NCBI RefSeq assembly: GCF_000327485.1
Contig: NC_019943.1
Location: forward strand, 434,001 to 498,000
From: Methanoregula formicica SMSP
GTDB lineage: Archaea > Halobacteriota > Methanomicrobia > Methanomicrobiales > Methanospirillaceae
DNA: 64,000 bases
Direction of reading: 5' to 3'
Shown here: positions 1 through 9,038 of the stretch, piece by piece
Layout: each line of letters starts with the position of its first letter
Numbering within the stretch: position 1 is the first letter of the stretch
Position numbers and translations under genes: made by a program
The notes under the pieces: model-generated
What the model was told of the DNA's origin: nothing
The model's database searches: none
Seen by the model: the letters and a program-made list of their open reading frames with translations, nothing else

Positions 1-339
1 AAAGATCTCTTTTTATTGGAAACTTGTGTGAATTCATTGGATAATGGGAATATTAATAGTGTATATGCAGATGATCAAGGGGAAGATAAGCCATTCAATG
101 AAATCAAATGTAGACCAGCACGGGATTGGATTATGCAGGAATTAAAAAAATACTATCCTTACGTATATTGTACTCGTACTCAGCCTGCTCATTCGGATTA
201 CCCCATAATCTGGCCTGCAAACAGAGAAGAATTTATAAACACACGTTGTGTTTTTGTAGCATCAAAGCGTGTGCTTTGTCATCCTACCCTTATTCCTGAT
301 ATTCCGCAATCTCAAGGAAGACTTGAACCGATAATATAA
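1..339 (+). CDS. C-terminal fragment of a SAM-dependent methyltransferase-like protein (5' end outside window)
   Basis: The frame is open from base 1 to the stop at 339, so the gene starts upstream of the window and only about 112 C-terminal residues are visible. The fragment opens with KDLFLLETCVN and later has CRPARDW and TQPAHSDYPIIWP. From memory this is the tail seen in class I SAM methyltransferases of surface-polysaccharide loci, where a strand ending in LETCV follows the nucleotide-binding core. The SAM-binding motif itself is not in view, so the family call is inference. It is the only plus-strand gene in the first 15 kb and is AT-rich like the rest of the glycan island. Confidence 0.5.
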   Translation, partial: KDLFLLETCVNSLDNGNINSVYADDQGEDKPFNEIKCRPARDWIMQELKKYYPYVYCTRTQPAHSDYPIIWPANREEFINTRCVFVASKRVLCHPTLIPDIPQSQGRLEPII

Positions 340-1130
340 GTACGTAATTAAGATATGACAAATGGATTATCAGAAATCGCTAAGCAGGAAAGTATATTCC
401 TGACGATTAAACTGTATTTTCTACCATATCATACCAGTACGATTTAATCGAAAATGATGTACATTACTTAACTTATTTCATGTGATTTTTTTTCAATGGA
501 CATATGGATGAGATGTTAACGAAATTTGAGCGTGCAATCTCTTTCGTTCTAATAAATATCAAAAATTTTCCCGCGATCCCGGCAATCCAAGTATTTCCGG
601 AAAAATGAATTCGAAGGTAACTACGATCGGGATCTGTTTCGTATATTAGTAAAATGGTTTTCTACAGAGCGAAGAAATTTGTAATTTTGACAAAAACGCT
701 CATGCATCTACTATCTTTAAAACAGTTTATTAAGCGCACTATCGGAATAAAAATACAATCCCTTATGCGATTCAATTAATGTAATTGTTTAAAAAAGATC
801 TGAAATCATAATGCTGAAAGAAATCACTTTTACAAATCAATTCCTTTCTCTCAAAGATGCATTATTAATATTGGAGAAATCATGAAGATATAACTTTCTT
901 TAAACACAATTGCATGGGACCTCTAGAACTACTCAACTCACAGAAGTAAAAATCAGACCATACAATTATCTGTTATAGTACAACCTTACATCGTTATGCT
1001 ACCTACGACGAAGGAAGTAGAAACGTGTCAGCAAACCGATGTACCAGGTTTGTTGAATCAACCATCGCCACATTTACCACTTACAGAATCGGCCTACGAA
1101 AATGTTGTAATATGACTTGGGAGAGAAAAT
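340..1130. other. AT-rich gene-free stretch upstream of the transposase relic
   Basis: About 790 bases with stops in all frames and no reading frame of 60 codons. It lies between the methyltransferase fragment and the recognisable part of a dead transposase. Its 3' portion probably includes the degraded N-terminal half of that transposase, but I could not recover a convincing alignment there. I see no tRNA, no obvious terminal inverted repeats of an insertion sequence and no long direct repeats. Confidence 0.5.
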
Positions 1131-1151
1131 AATGACTTGGGAGAGAAAATA
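1112..1151. repeat. Perfect 20-bp tandem duplication
   Basis: The 20-base unit beginning atgacttggg occurs twice head to tail at 1112-1131 and 1132-1151 without mismatch. It sits just before the surviving part of the transposase relic and looks like a replication-slippage duplication in unconstrained DNA. Confidence 0.9.
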
Positions 1152-1156
1152 TCCTG

Positions 1157-1660
1157 TACCATTATCGATTCATCAGGATTCATCAGCTTATAAGCCAGCC
1201 ACTACTTTTCATAGAGAATCGGGAACCAAGTATAAATGCTCCTGAAGTCATTTATTTCCGTCAATACGGATCACCAGATTATTATAGGTCTGAAAATCAT
1301 CCATCATCCAGTGCATAACATTCCTCACGTTGAAAAGACTCCTCAAACAATGTCACTAAACTAGGTGTTTTAATCTCTATGTCATGAACAAAGAATACGA
1401 TTCCGAAGAGATTCTGTGAATTAATTCATGAGACCCACAACTCTTGTTCCTTCATTCCAATCAGAAACAAAAAACTGAAACGGACCTTATGATACAATCG
1501 GAGACGGTTCGTTCTGTCGTTCGATGATGACAGAAAACACCAGAGAACCATCATTAAACGATATTCTCAATTAAAAAAAGTTCGATGAAGTCCAGAAAGA
1601 TCGAAATTATCGATTCCAGATCACGGAAATCAAAGTCAATCTATTAAATCACTCTAGATT
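1157..1660 (+). pseudogene. Decayed DDE transposase (IS4/IS5-like) relic
   Basis: Translating by hand across frames recovers a broken transposase. Frame of 1161 gives IIDSSGFISL-stop-ASHYFS-stop-RIGNQ, then LLKSFISVNTDHQIIIGLKI and HHPVHNIPHVEK. The frame of 1381 gives VMNKEYDSEEI, where I expect VMDKGYDSEEI in living relatives. The frame of 1421 gives LIHETHNSCSFIPIRNKK, and near 1590 KDRNYRFQITEIKVNLLNHS. This order (IDSSGF first catalytic Asp, PVHDIPHAEKLL-like stretch, DKGYDSEEIH second Asp, LIPIRNRK, KYRNQVKEIKLK) matches archaeal IS4/IS5-family DDE transposases as I remember them. At least five in-frame stops, several frameshifts and Asp-to-Asn in the second catalytic motif make it non-functional. 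The N-terminal half is unrecognisable. Confidence 0.72.
1167..1186. repeat. Perfect 10-bp tandem duplication inside the transposase relic
   Basis: The decamer gattcatcag is present at 1167-1176 and again at 1177-1186. It overlaps the codons for the first catalytic Asp motif of the dead transposase (IDSSGF) and puts one copy out of frame, so it may be one of the inactivating lesions. Confidence 0.85.
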
Positions 1661-1723
1661 GTTCTCTGCACAATCATTCCTAATTCTTATTGAGGAATAC
1701 TACAGTATCTATAAATCCATCAT

Positions 1724-2743
1724 TCAAATCCCAAGGGAGGAAAAGTCAATCTTTGGATAGTAACTTGCCATTTTTTTAATTCTTTGTTTTTGTTCAATGG
1801 TTAACACCGTTCCTCTACCTACGATCCCAACGTTTTTCATAGTAAATTGGTCCTTTGTTGAAAAAATTGCGGAGTTAATCTCCTCATCGCTTTTCTGTAT
1901 TCCAATCCAGTCAATTATTTTTTTTACTTCGTTATAGGGATTAGATAAGAGGCTTTCATATGATATCAATAAGATCTTTCCTTCTTTTACTAAATCTGAA
2001 GAAAACCATCCTGCATAAAAATTGAAATACCACGGAACAATTAAATCGATAACGAAATCCATCCTTTCATTTTCATTAAGTGATTTCCAATTATTTTCAT
2101 CCATATATGCCATTGGGAAATTCAACATTTTTTCACAATGATCGTAAAAACTGACAACCGTATCGTAAATATTCCTATATTGCAAAATCGGTTTTATTTC
2201 CAATTTGTTTATTATCTTCAGTGTTGCTTCTGAATATCGACAATGTTGATGAGGAGAGAAACAGTAATCCTGCATAACAGCGTGAATCAGATTAACTATA
2301 CTGATCTCATGTTCTCTTCTATCATGAATAAGCATCAATGGACAAACATTCCATTGTAGAAGATTTTGGAGGATTTGAGTCAGCCATGTTGATCCACTTT
2401 TTGGGGCGGCGATATGCCATAAATGAATCTTTAAATTTTTATTTGAAACTTTGTCATATTCTCTTATGCGAGATAAATTAAATCCCTTATTTAAATCAAG
2501 ATAAAATTTATAATATATTTTAGATAATACCGATCCACTTTTAGTGGCAGCAATGTATTTCAAATAAATCTTATAATTATGTTCTAATAATTTATCATTT
2601 TTAATATAATAAAGTAAATCCAGCCATTTATTTAAAAAATGATCAAAATCAAAATCCGCGTTGTTGTAATCAAAATAAATCGTTTTTTGGTTTTTTTCTT
2701 TTAAAATCATTTTTTTGGTATCAGTTTTTATTAAAAGATCCAT
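1724..2743 (-). CDS. PAPS-type sulfotransferase with a duplicated P-loop segment
   Basis: Predicted to transfer sulfate from PAPS to an acceptor, here probably a surface sugar. The 5'-phosphosulfate loop is APKSGSTWL (about residues 113-121). The 3'-phosphate loop is RNIYDTVVSF (R190, S198). A C-terminal GIVGRGTVLT resembles the conserved Gly-rich end of sulfotransferases. I start at the ATG at 2743 because a GAGGGTGAT ribosome-binding site ends 5 bases before it; an upstream GTG at 2752 lies inside that site. Residues about 58-76 (IAATKSGSVLSKI) are a degenerate copy of 105-124 (IAAPKSGSTWLTQI), and the DNA of the two stretches is also similar. Very AT-rich. Sulfotransferases are uncommon in methanogens; the acceptor is unknown. 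Confidence 0.85.
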   Translation of the reverse strand: MDLLIKTDTKKMILKEKNQKTIYFDYNNADFDFDHFLNKWLDLLYYIKNDKLLEHNYKIYLKYIAATKSGSVLSKIYYKFYLDLNKGFNLSRIREYDKVSNKNLKIHLWHIAAPKSGSTWLTQILQNLLQWNVCPLMLIHDRREHEISIVNLIHAVMQDYCFSPHQHCRYSEATLKIINKLEIKPILQYRNIYDTVVSFYDHCEKMLNFPMAYMDENNWKSLNENERMDFVIDLIVPWYFNFYAGWFSSDLVKEGKILLISYESLLSNPYNEVKKIIDWIGIQKSDEEINSAIFSTKDQFTMKNVGIVGRGTVLTIEQKQRIKKMASYYPKIDFSSLGI

Positions 2744-2996
2744 AATTATCACCCTCTGCTATACACAATTGTAACTAATAATCGTAATCAATTATCTAAA
2801 TCGCGGAGATCAATATATAAAAATTATCATCTGTAGAAAACCTTTACGATATGAAATGGTGGGTGACTTAGATTAATTGACGAATTGCTAAGGAATCATA
2901 TTCATTGTCTATAACGTAACAACCGGACTTTTGGTTATCGTGGTATTTTACAAGTAATTTAACAGTATATTAGGAATCTATTTTATTGAAAAACCA

Positions 2997-3986
2997 CTAT
3001 TTTTCAGCCTCCAGTGCTTCTCTGAAAAAACTACCGATATCTTCACGATTAATAATTAGTGCAATCAGTCCTCCGATGATAAACGAACCAAAATTGATAA
3101 TATGCGACAGGATTGCATAGCTCAATGCCGTTACAGGATTTATGTTAAATATTGATAATGTGACAATCGCGAGATAATGATATACTCCAATATTACTTGG
3201 CATCGAAGGTATCACCATTCCGAGATTATTTACCACTAGTGTCATAAATGACAATGGAAGCCAGGTGTCTATCCCAAGGCTCCAGAGAATACAGGAATTC
3301 AATAAAAAGGCAAAAGACCAGATGATCAATGTCCAGAGTGTGATTTGAATAAACCGGAAAGGATTGTTGAACACTTTGAATCCCAAGATAAATGAGTTGC
3401 TACATGGCTCAATATACTGTCTAAATTTCCCAAGGGGGAGTTTGGAAAAAATTTTCAGACAGACATCCTGGAAGGATTTTTTTGATTTATAAATTAAAAT
3501 CAGGCAGATAATGAGTATTAAAACGAGTCCTGCAATCAATTTACCGGAGAAAATAATCCAAGACGGAAGAGGCAAAAATAAACTAATTACAAAAAATAAT
3601 CCCAATAAGAAACATATATCAAATAATTTTTCAATGATAATTGTTGTTAATAACTGGACTATAGAGATGCACGATTTTTTTGACAGGAAATAACTGCGGA
3701 TAATTTCCCCTAAACGGAACGGTAAGATCGCATTTCCCAAGTACCCGATCCAGACTGCTGAAAATGCATCCTTTTTTTGAACACTATCAGAATCGATTAG
3801 TAAAACCCATCTTCGGGATATCGCCCACATCGAGCAAATTAAAAAAAATATTGATAAAACCAGAAAAAATATATTTGCCGTTGCAAGGACGGGGAATATG
3901 TCAACAATTTGAATCTGTCTTAGTATCAGCCAGATGGCAATTATACTAATTATATAGGGAATTAATAACTTTATATATGATCTCAA
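2997..3986 (-). CDS. Flippase-like / LPG-synthase transmembrane-domain protein
   Basis: A 329-residue integral membrane protein with about eight hydrophobic segments. The N-terminal half has AILPFRLGEIIRSYFLSKK, matching the R-x-GE-x-x-R signature of the lysylphosphatidylglycerol synthase transmembrane family (UPF0104/AglD C-terminal type). A second signature, GMVIPSMPSNIGVYHY, fits the conserved P-x-x-x-G-x-x-E/Y stretch. Archaeal members next to glycosyltransferases, such as the membrane half of AglD, are thought to act in lipid-linked sugar transfer or flipping; that role is inferred here. It lies downstream of the GT39-like gene in the glycan island, in the same orientation, with a 78-base gap. 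Confidence 0.75.
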   Translation of the reverse strand: MRSYIKLLIPYIISIIAIWLILRQIQIVDIFPVLATANIFFLVLSIFFLICSMWAISRRWVLLIDSDSVQKKDAFSAVWIGYLGNAILPFRLGEIIRSYFLSKKSCISIVQLLTTIIIEKLFDICFLLGLFFVISLFLPLPSWIIFSGKLIAGLVLILIICLILIYKSKKSFQDVCLKIFSKLPLGKFRQYIEPCSNSFILGFKVFNNPFRFIQITLWTLIIWSFAFLLNSCILWSLGIDTWLPLSFMTLVVNNLGMVIPSMPSNIGVYHYLAIVTLSIFNINPVTALSYAILSHIINFGSFIIGGLIALIINREDIGSFFREALEAEK

Positions 3987-4064
3987 TTATTTCCCCCACG
4001 CCTTATAAATCTCAATGAGCAAACAATCATACAACTATTCAAATTTTGTTGTTAAAAGGATATC

Positions 4065-5852
4065 TTACCCAGCTTTCAAAACGCTTAAATTATAAGCAAT
4101 TTTACCGTAATTAATCCTTTTTTCGGCGGTGATTTTCAGTGAAATTCCATGTTTTGCATACTTAGCGATTATTCTTTGTTGATTAATTGAATTATTTTGA
4201 ATTGAAGAGATAATCACAATTTTTTGATCTGTTTTCAGCTTTGTTATAATATCTCCTGAAATATTTTCAATATTCTGTGTTGGTTGTGCTCCGGTATCAG
4301 AAAGGTAATGTCCATACCAATGTGAATCTACAGCTGAAACGAGGCTGTCTACTATCGGCGGTGTTGGAATTGCCGAGCAATCAGCACAGATCGGGAGATT
4401 GTCGTTGATGTCCGTCCAATATAATGCCTCCCGAGAAGGATCGATATTCATCATGTATTCTGTTGTTTCAGAAAAAACAACATGGAAATCCTTATTAACA
4501 GCGCATTTTTGGTTCCAGTAATAATTATTTGAAAATGGCGCAATTAGCAGACAATTCGCGAGGCTCAGTCCGATCAGCAGAATAATTATTGCCCATGTTT
4601 TTCCTTTTATAAGATAAAAACCAGCAAAACTAGCAAATCCAATAAGAACCGGTAGTAGCCAGCTGATTTTCGGAAAAATATCTGAAAAGGCACCTTGAAT
4701 TGAACTAATGAACGGTCCCGTTAAAAAAACCATGGGAATTGTAAAAATTATTATTGTACATAGTGGTAGAAAATATCCTCCATATGTCTTGATATTTTTT
4801 ATAGTTAAATATAATATACTACCAATGGCTATCAGCATTGGGCCAATTATTCTGAAGGCTGGGTAATCGTGCGTTAAAACTGTTTGTTTCCATACGAATG
4901 TGAAATATGCTAAAATACCAAAAAGGATAAGAAATTGTAGTATTATACTGATAGCGATTATGGTTTTTTGATTTTGTATTTTTTTAATGTTTTTAATATA
5001 ATATATAAGTATCACTAATCCAAGAATTGAAAATAAAATCGGAAATGCAAGGTGATTTGCCGTTAAGATCCAGCTATTGTCTGATGGATACCATACATTT
5101 CCTTTTGATAAGTATATAATATAATTTAATTGAGGTATAAAAAATAAAAACAACCCGCCATAAACGTAGTTAACAATCGAATAAATTGCTGTAATGCCTA
5201 CAGAGCCAATACCAATCCAAATGAATGATATCACAGAGGGATATGTTTTCAAACGTATTTTATGTAGAATAATGTAATGTCCCACCGCAAAAATTACCGG
5301 AAATATGAAAAATGGATCGAGATGGAGAGCACTTACAAACGCTGCACCTGAAACAAATAACCAGCATGTCCTATTTCGATTTGTTGTTGCCAAGGTAATA
5401 GCAAGAAAACCGAGACAATAATAAAATAACAAGGGAGTATTATGGTAAAGCCACCCCCCTGATCCATGAGCAAATGGGTAACAACTGATAAAGACTGAAC
5501 TGATGATGGCAACATTTCTATTGAATAAGTTTCTCATTAAAAAATATACGCAGATCGTTGTCCCGCACAATAATAATAAAAGGATGACATAGTGCCCGGT
5601 GAGAGGACCAAACAAGGAATAACTGATATGCCCCGGAATAATCCATGGCAAACGGCAATCTTTGTAATCATTGATGAATCCGCTTGTATAAAAAATGAAT
5701 TTTCGTAAAAACATCCAAGGATCAAGTGGTCCAACTTCAGTAAATAACCACTTTTGTGGTGCAGTAAGACAAAAGATAAATAATGGAGATATAATAATTA
5801 ACAAGTCTGGGCTAAAATCTTTAATTCCTTTTATTATTTTATCTAACCGCAT
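4065..5852 (-). CDS. Polytopic membrane protein, GT39/PMT-like glycosyltransferase candidate
   Basis: A 595-residue protein with roughly 11-12 hydrophobic segments filling residues 15-440, followed by a soluble C-terminal domain of about 150 residues. The first extracytoplasmic loop contains TEVGPLDPWMFL, placed where dolichyl-phosphate-mannose-dependent (GT39/GT-C) enzymes carry their acidic catalytic motif. The overall layout is that of archaeal GT-C proteins in surface glycan loci. I do not recognise a specific subfamily and cannot name the sugar. Its stop is 78 bases from the next gene and its start is 81 bases from the preceding C-methyltransferase stop, all on the minus strand. An O-antigen ligase or polymerase is an alternative. 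Confidence 0.6.
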   Translation of the reverse strand: MRLDKIIKGIKDFSPDLLIIISPLFIFCLTAPQKWLFTEVGPLDPWMFLRKFIFYTSGFINDYKDCRLPWIIPGHISYSLFGPLTGHYVILLLLLCGTTICVYFLMRNLFNRNVAIISSVFISCYPFAHGSGGWLYHNTPLLFYYCLGFLAITLATTNRNRTCWLFVSGAAFVSALHLDPFFIFPVIFAVGHYIILHKIRLKTYPSVISFIWIGIGSVGITAIYSIVNYVYGGLFLFFIPQLNYIIYLSKGNVWYPSDNSWILTANHLAFPILFSILGLVILIYYIKNIKKIQNQKTIIAISIILQFLILFGILAYFTFVWKQTVLTHDYPAFRIIGPMLIAIGSILYLTIKNIKTYGGYFLPLCTIIIFTIPMVFLTGPFISSIQGAFSDIFPKISWLLPVLIGFASFAGFYLIKGKTWAIIILLIGLSLANCLLIAPFSNNYYWNQKCAVNKDFHVVFSETTEYMMNIDPSREALYWTDINDNLPICADCSAIPTPPIVDSLVSAVDSHWYGHYLSDTGAQPTQNIENISGDIITKLKTDQKIVIISSIQNNSINQQRIIAKYAKHGISLKITAEKRINYGKIAYNLSVLKAG

Positions 5853-5933
5853 TAATTCACGTTAGTGAAGCCAAAATAAAACACTATTGATTTTGTTATT
5901 GAAAAAATTTGAATAAATCAAACATTGTCGAAC

Positions 5934-7181
5934 TCAAATAATTTTCGGTTGTGGTAGCGGAATAATAAATTTCCCCAGATATCCCTTTTCCTTGAGTTTC
6001 GGGATTAACTCATCTGCAATATGCCAAGAGAAGATGACTACGAATTCCGGTTGGTTCTCAAAGATGAATGACTCATCAAGGATTGGTATTAATGTTCCCG
6101 GGATATATTTTCCGATCTTATGGGAACCTTTGATCTCGACAACGGCATCAATTATCCCATCATCAAGCCCAGTATAATTGATGAGAGTACTTGCCCTTGA
6201 TGGAGCGCTAATCCCATAGATTCTTTTACCTGATTTTTTAATGGTTAACAAAAGTTCGTACAGCTGCAATTTTGAAATAATGATATCATTCTTGAACTGC
6301 CTCAATCGATCAACAGTAAATCCCATCTTTTGTTCTGCATCGAGCAATGTCTTGACAGAGGGTTTTACATCATATTCTCCTATGTGAGCAGCATAAACGC
6401 GGATTGAACCGCCGTGCGTAGGTATCCTCTTTGCATGGATAATTTCAAATCCGTGTTTGTTCAGGAGGTACTGGAGACTGTGGAGAGAATAATACCGCAA
6501 ATGTTCGTGGTAAATTGTGTCGTACTGTAATGTCTCGATAAGTGATATCAGGTAATGTGATTCCGAAATGAATATGCCATCTGGTGTTATCATTTTCTTG
6601 ATAAGTTCGGTAATTTCATTGACATCATCGATATGGGCAAAGACGTTTGTAGCTGTTACGATTTTTGCCTTACCGTGTTCTGAAATCACTTTGTTGACAA
6701 CATCAGGAGAAAAATAATCAATGATTGTGGGAATTCCACGGGAGATTGCAATCTTTCCAATCTCTTCCGGTGTTATTCCTAGGACCTTGTGATTGTCCTT
6801 AAAGTTGTTCAAAAGGTTTCCATCGTTTGATCCAATATCGACTATGAGATCGTCCTTGGTTAAAGGAACGATTGTCTTGCATTCATCGTACAATTCGGCA
6901 AAATTATCACGGAGAATTTTTGTCGTGCTGCTGGTATATGGATATTCTTTGGGGAATAATATCTTTGGATTCACAATCAGACCCAACTGTACCAGGTGAC
7001 ATTGCGAGCAACACAGTAATTCTGCCGGATATGAAGGTTGTTCGTGAGGCTGTTGTCCGATCGGGTGAAGTTCGTTAACCGGGGGCAGATATCCCAGAAA
7101 CAAGACTGATTCCAGATGTGGATTTTTACAGATCTGACACTCTTCGACAACTTTACTGGTATATTCATTTTTTTGAACCAT
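5934..7181 (-). CDS. Zinc-ribbon SAM-dependent C-methyltransferase (NDP-sugar type)
   Basis: The three-part layout of sugar C-methyltransferases such as TylC3 is visible. The N-terminal zinc-binding domain has CQICKNP and CCSQCHLVQLG. The central class I SAM fold has IVDIGSNDGNLL. The C-terminal domain (Methyltransf_14 type) has YGISAPSRASTLINY. It probably methylates a deoxysugar nucleotide for the surface glycan. The longest frame opens at 7247, but that would put 22 extra residues inside the upstream epimerase gene. The ATG at 7181, preceded by a GGTGTG site, gives 415 residues and leaves 23 bases after the epimerase stop. The family normally accompanies the DegT aminotransferase and epimerase genes that lie upstream here. 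Confidence 0.85.
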   Translation of the reverse strand: MVQKNEYTSKVVEECQICKNPHLESVLFLGYLPPVNELHPIGQQPHEQPSYPAELLCCSQCHLVQLGLIVNPKILFPKEYPYTSSTTKILRDNFAELYDECKTIVPLTKDDLIVDIGSNDGNLLNNFKDNHKVLGITPEEIGKIAISRGIPTIIDYFSPDVVNKVISEHGKAKIVTATNVFAHIDDVNEITELIKKMITPDGIFISESHYLISLIETLQYDTIYHEHLRYYSLHSLQYLLNKHGFEIIHAKRIPTHGGSIRVYAAHIGEYDVKPSVKTLLDAEQKMGFTVDRLRQFKNDIIISKLQLYELLLTIKKSGKRIYGISAPSRASTLINYTGLDDGIIDAVVEIKGSHKIGKYIPGTLIPILDESFIFENQPEFVVIFSWHIADELIPKLKEKGYLGKFIIPLPQPKII

Positions 7182-7204
7182 TTTTTCACACCATATATAC
7201 TGAA

Positions 7205-8188
7205 TTATGTTTTTGAATCGGCAATTACTGAAGCTGAATCGTACCATTTCAATGTTTGTGATAGTCCTTCTTTGAGTGAATATTTGGGATGGAATCCTAA
7301 TGATCGCATTTTAGAGATATCCGGGCAACGTCTCTGTGTTCCCCCTAAGGCGGCTTGGCCAGGTACAATACAAATATTCTGATTGTAATAATCTGCAACC
7401 ATATTTGCAAGGTTCGCGATGGAAATCTCCTCCTGAGTACCGATATGGTAGATCTCCAGATGTTTTCCTTTGTCAAGTATTAATTCCAGCCCGGAAATAA
7501 AGTCCTCAATGAAAATGAAGGATCGTGTGTCGGATCCGTTTCCCTGAACAGGGAACCTAATAGTTTTTTCAGATGAATTATTCAGTAATTGCTTTATCCG
7601 GACAGCAAACTGGGGAATAACATGTTCCCAACCCATGTCAGGGCCGTACACATTATGGGGGCGGAAGATTATTACCCGGTCAAAAAATTTTCTCCCGAAA
7701 TTGATTGCCATAATCTCACTGATTATTTTCCCAGCTGCATATGAATATCGCGGATTTAGGGGGTCCGGAATGGAGAGTGGGACGGACTCATTTGTGGGGT
7801 ATATCGGGGGTGTCTGATATACTTCGGAGCTAGATGCAAGAACCAGTTCCCTGACATTTTTTTCCTGGCAGGCATCCAGAATGTTGGTTATGCCTTTGAC
7901 CCCGACATCCAAGACAAATTCTGGTTTTGTATAGAAGAATTCCGTACCATTGACGAATGCCAGATGGATAACAGAATCGATATCTTCCATCGCTCTATTC
8001 ACAGTTCTTTTATCCCGGATATCTCCTTCGAAAAAATCTATTTTGTCTGTTATATCGTTCAACCTGTTAAATGATCCCCGAGAATTGTTATCAAATACAC
8101 GAACGTTCAGGCCTTTTTTAATTAGCCGATGAACTAAGGCACTACCAATAAATCCTGTGCCTCCGGTTACAAGATAAAATTTTGGCAT
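7205..8188 (-). CDS. NAD-dependent nucleotide-sugar epimerase/dehydratase (extended SDR)
   Basis: A 327-residue extended short-chain dehydrogenase/reductase. The Rossmann motif TGGTGFIG is at residues 8-15. The catalytic Ser lies in LASSSEVYQ (about 119-121), and the Tyr-Lys pair is in YSYAAGK (Y150, K154). This set defines nucleotide-sugar epimerases and 4,6-dehydratases of the GalE/RmlB group. I cannot decide between 4-epimerase, 4,6-dehydratase or 4-ketoreductase from sequence alone. The stop is one base from the start-side neighbour's codon context: the GT2 gene upstream ends at 8190. It sits in an operon with a sugar aminotransferase and C-methyltransferase, suggesting synthesis of an unusual amino- or C-methyl sugar. 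Confidence 0.85.
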   Translation of the reverse strand: MPKFYLVTGGTGFIGSALVHRLIKKGLNVRVFDNNSRGSFNRLNDITDKIDFFEGDIRDKRTVNRAMEDIDSVIHLAFVNGTEFFYTKPEFVLDVGVKGITNILDACQEKNVRELVLASSSEVYQTPPIYPTNESVPLSIPDPLNPRYSYAAGKIISEIMAINFGRKFFDRVIIFRPHNVYGPDMGWEHVIPQFAVRIKQLLNNSSEKTIRFPVQGNGSDTRSFIFIEDFISGLELILDKGKHLEIYHIGTQEEISIANLANMVADYYNQNICIVPGQAALGGTQRRCPDISKMRSLGFHPKYSLKEGLSQTLKWYDSASVIADSKT

Positions 8189-8189
8189 A

Positions 8190-9038
8190 TCATTTCTCCA
8201 TATTATTCTTAGGGTACGGTCTCCTTATTATTTTGTACACATCATTTGACCGATTCCTGAATCGTAACTTCAAAATGCCCCACATATATAGTCTGAAATA
8301 TTGGATGAACCATTTTTTAAAATTTTGAGTTGACACCCCTCCAATCAAGCGGTCTATTGAAGTTAAAGGGACTTCTCCTAATTTTAAATCAAGCAATTGC
8401 GCTTTTACAGACATTTCAAATGCAAATGCCCATCCAATTGGCGCGAATTCAAATGAAAAAAGCGGAAAAACTGATTTTCTGAACATTTTAATTCCGGTTG
8501 TGGCATCTGAAAGGTCAGATCCTGCAAGAAATGTAAATGTTTTATTTCCTAACCTTGATATAATCCCACTGATCAGATTTCCTCCTAATCGTTTCCCGCC
8601 ATAAGAATACCGGGTACAATTGATAAAATCACATCCTTCGTCAAGCAGAAGTATCATGTCATTTATCGCAAATATTGGTAATATTTCATCTGCTGGATAT
8701 ATCAGAATGTACTTTCCATGAGATTCACGGATACCCGTCCTGACGGCATTCAATACTCCAGCTCCTTGGGTATTTTGAAGCAATGTGATATTGGGATACT
8801 GCTTTATTAAGTTATTAACAACGGGGACACTGTTATCCTCGGGAAAATCATATATGATAATGATCTCCTGAGAACAGGACACAAATAAATTCAGCATTTT
8901 TACTGTAACCGGAATATTTGCCCCCTCATTTCTTACCGGTAATAAAATCGATAATTTCACCGAATTCTCACTGGCCAAATAATGAATATCCTGGCTATTA
9001 AGGGAAGTGGTTTGTGAGACAGTCATATGGTTATCCAA
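8190..9038 (-). CDS. Family 2 glycosyltransferase (dolichol-phosphate mannosyltransferase-like)
   Basis: A 282-residue GT-A fold enzyme opening with LSILLPVRNEGANIPVTV, the classic family 2 nucleotide-binding strand. GKYILIYPADEILP takes the place of the DxD metal site. SDATTGIKMFRKSVF matches the D-x-x-x-G-x-r stretch of the DPM1/polyprenyl-phosphate subgroup. No C-terminal membrane segments are evident. It may charge a lipid carrier or extend the glycan. The start at 9038 overlaps the end of the aminotransferase gene by 8 bases, which implies translational coupling; an in-frame ATG at 9026 is a possible alternative start. Confidence 0.8.
   Translation of the reverse strand: MDNHMTVSQTTSLNSQDIHYLASENSVKLSILLPVRNEGANIPVTVKMLNLFVSCSQEIIIIYDFPEDNSVPVVNNLIKQYPNITLLQNTQGAGVLNAVRTGIRESHGKYILIYPADEILPIFAINDMILLLDEGCDFINCTRYSYGGKRLGGNLISGIISRLGNKTFTFLAGSDLSDATTGIKMFRKSVFPLFSFEFAPIGWAFAFEMSVKAQLLDLKLGEVPLTSIDRLIGGVSTQNFKKWFIQYFRLYMWGILKLRFRNRSNDVYKIIRRPYPKNNMEK

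Noticed and set aside
340-1130. Possible RNA gene in the long AT-rich gap
   Set aside because: No GC-rich core, conserved box or hairpin of note. It looks like decayed DNA next to the dead transposase.
2744-2752. GTG at 2752 as the sulfotransferase start
   Set aside because: The GTG falls within the GAGGGTGAT ribosome-binding site of the ATG at 2743, so the ATG is preferred.
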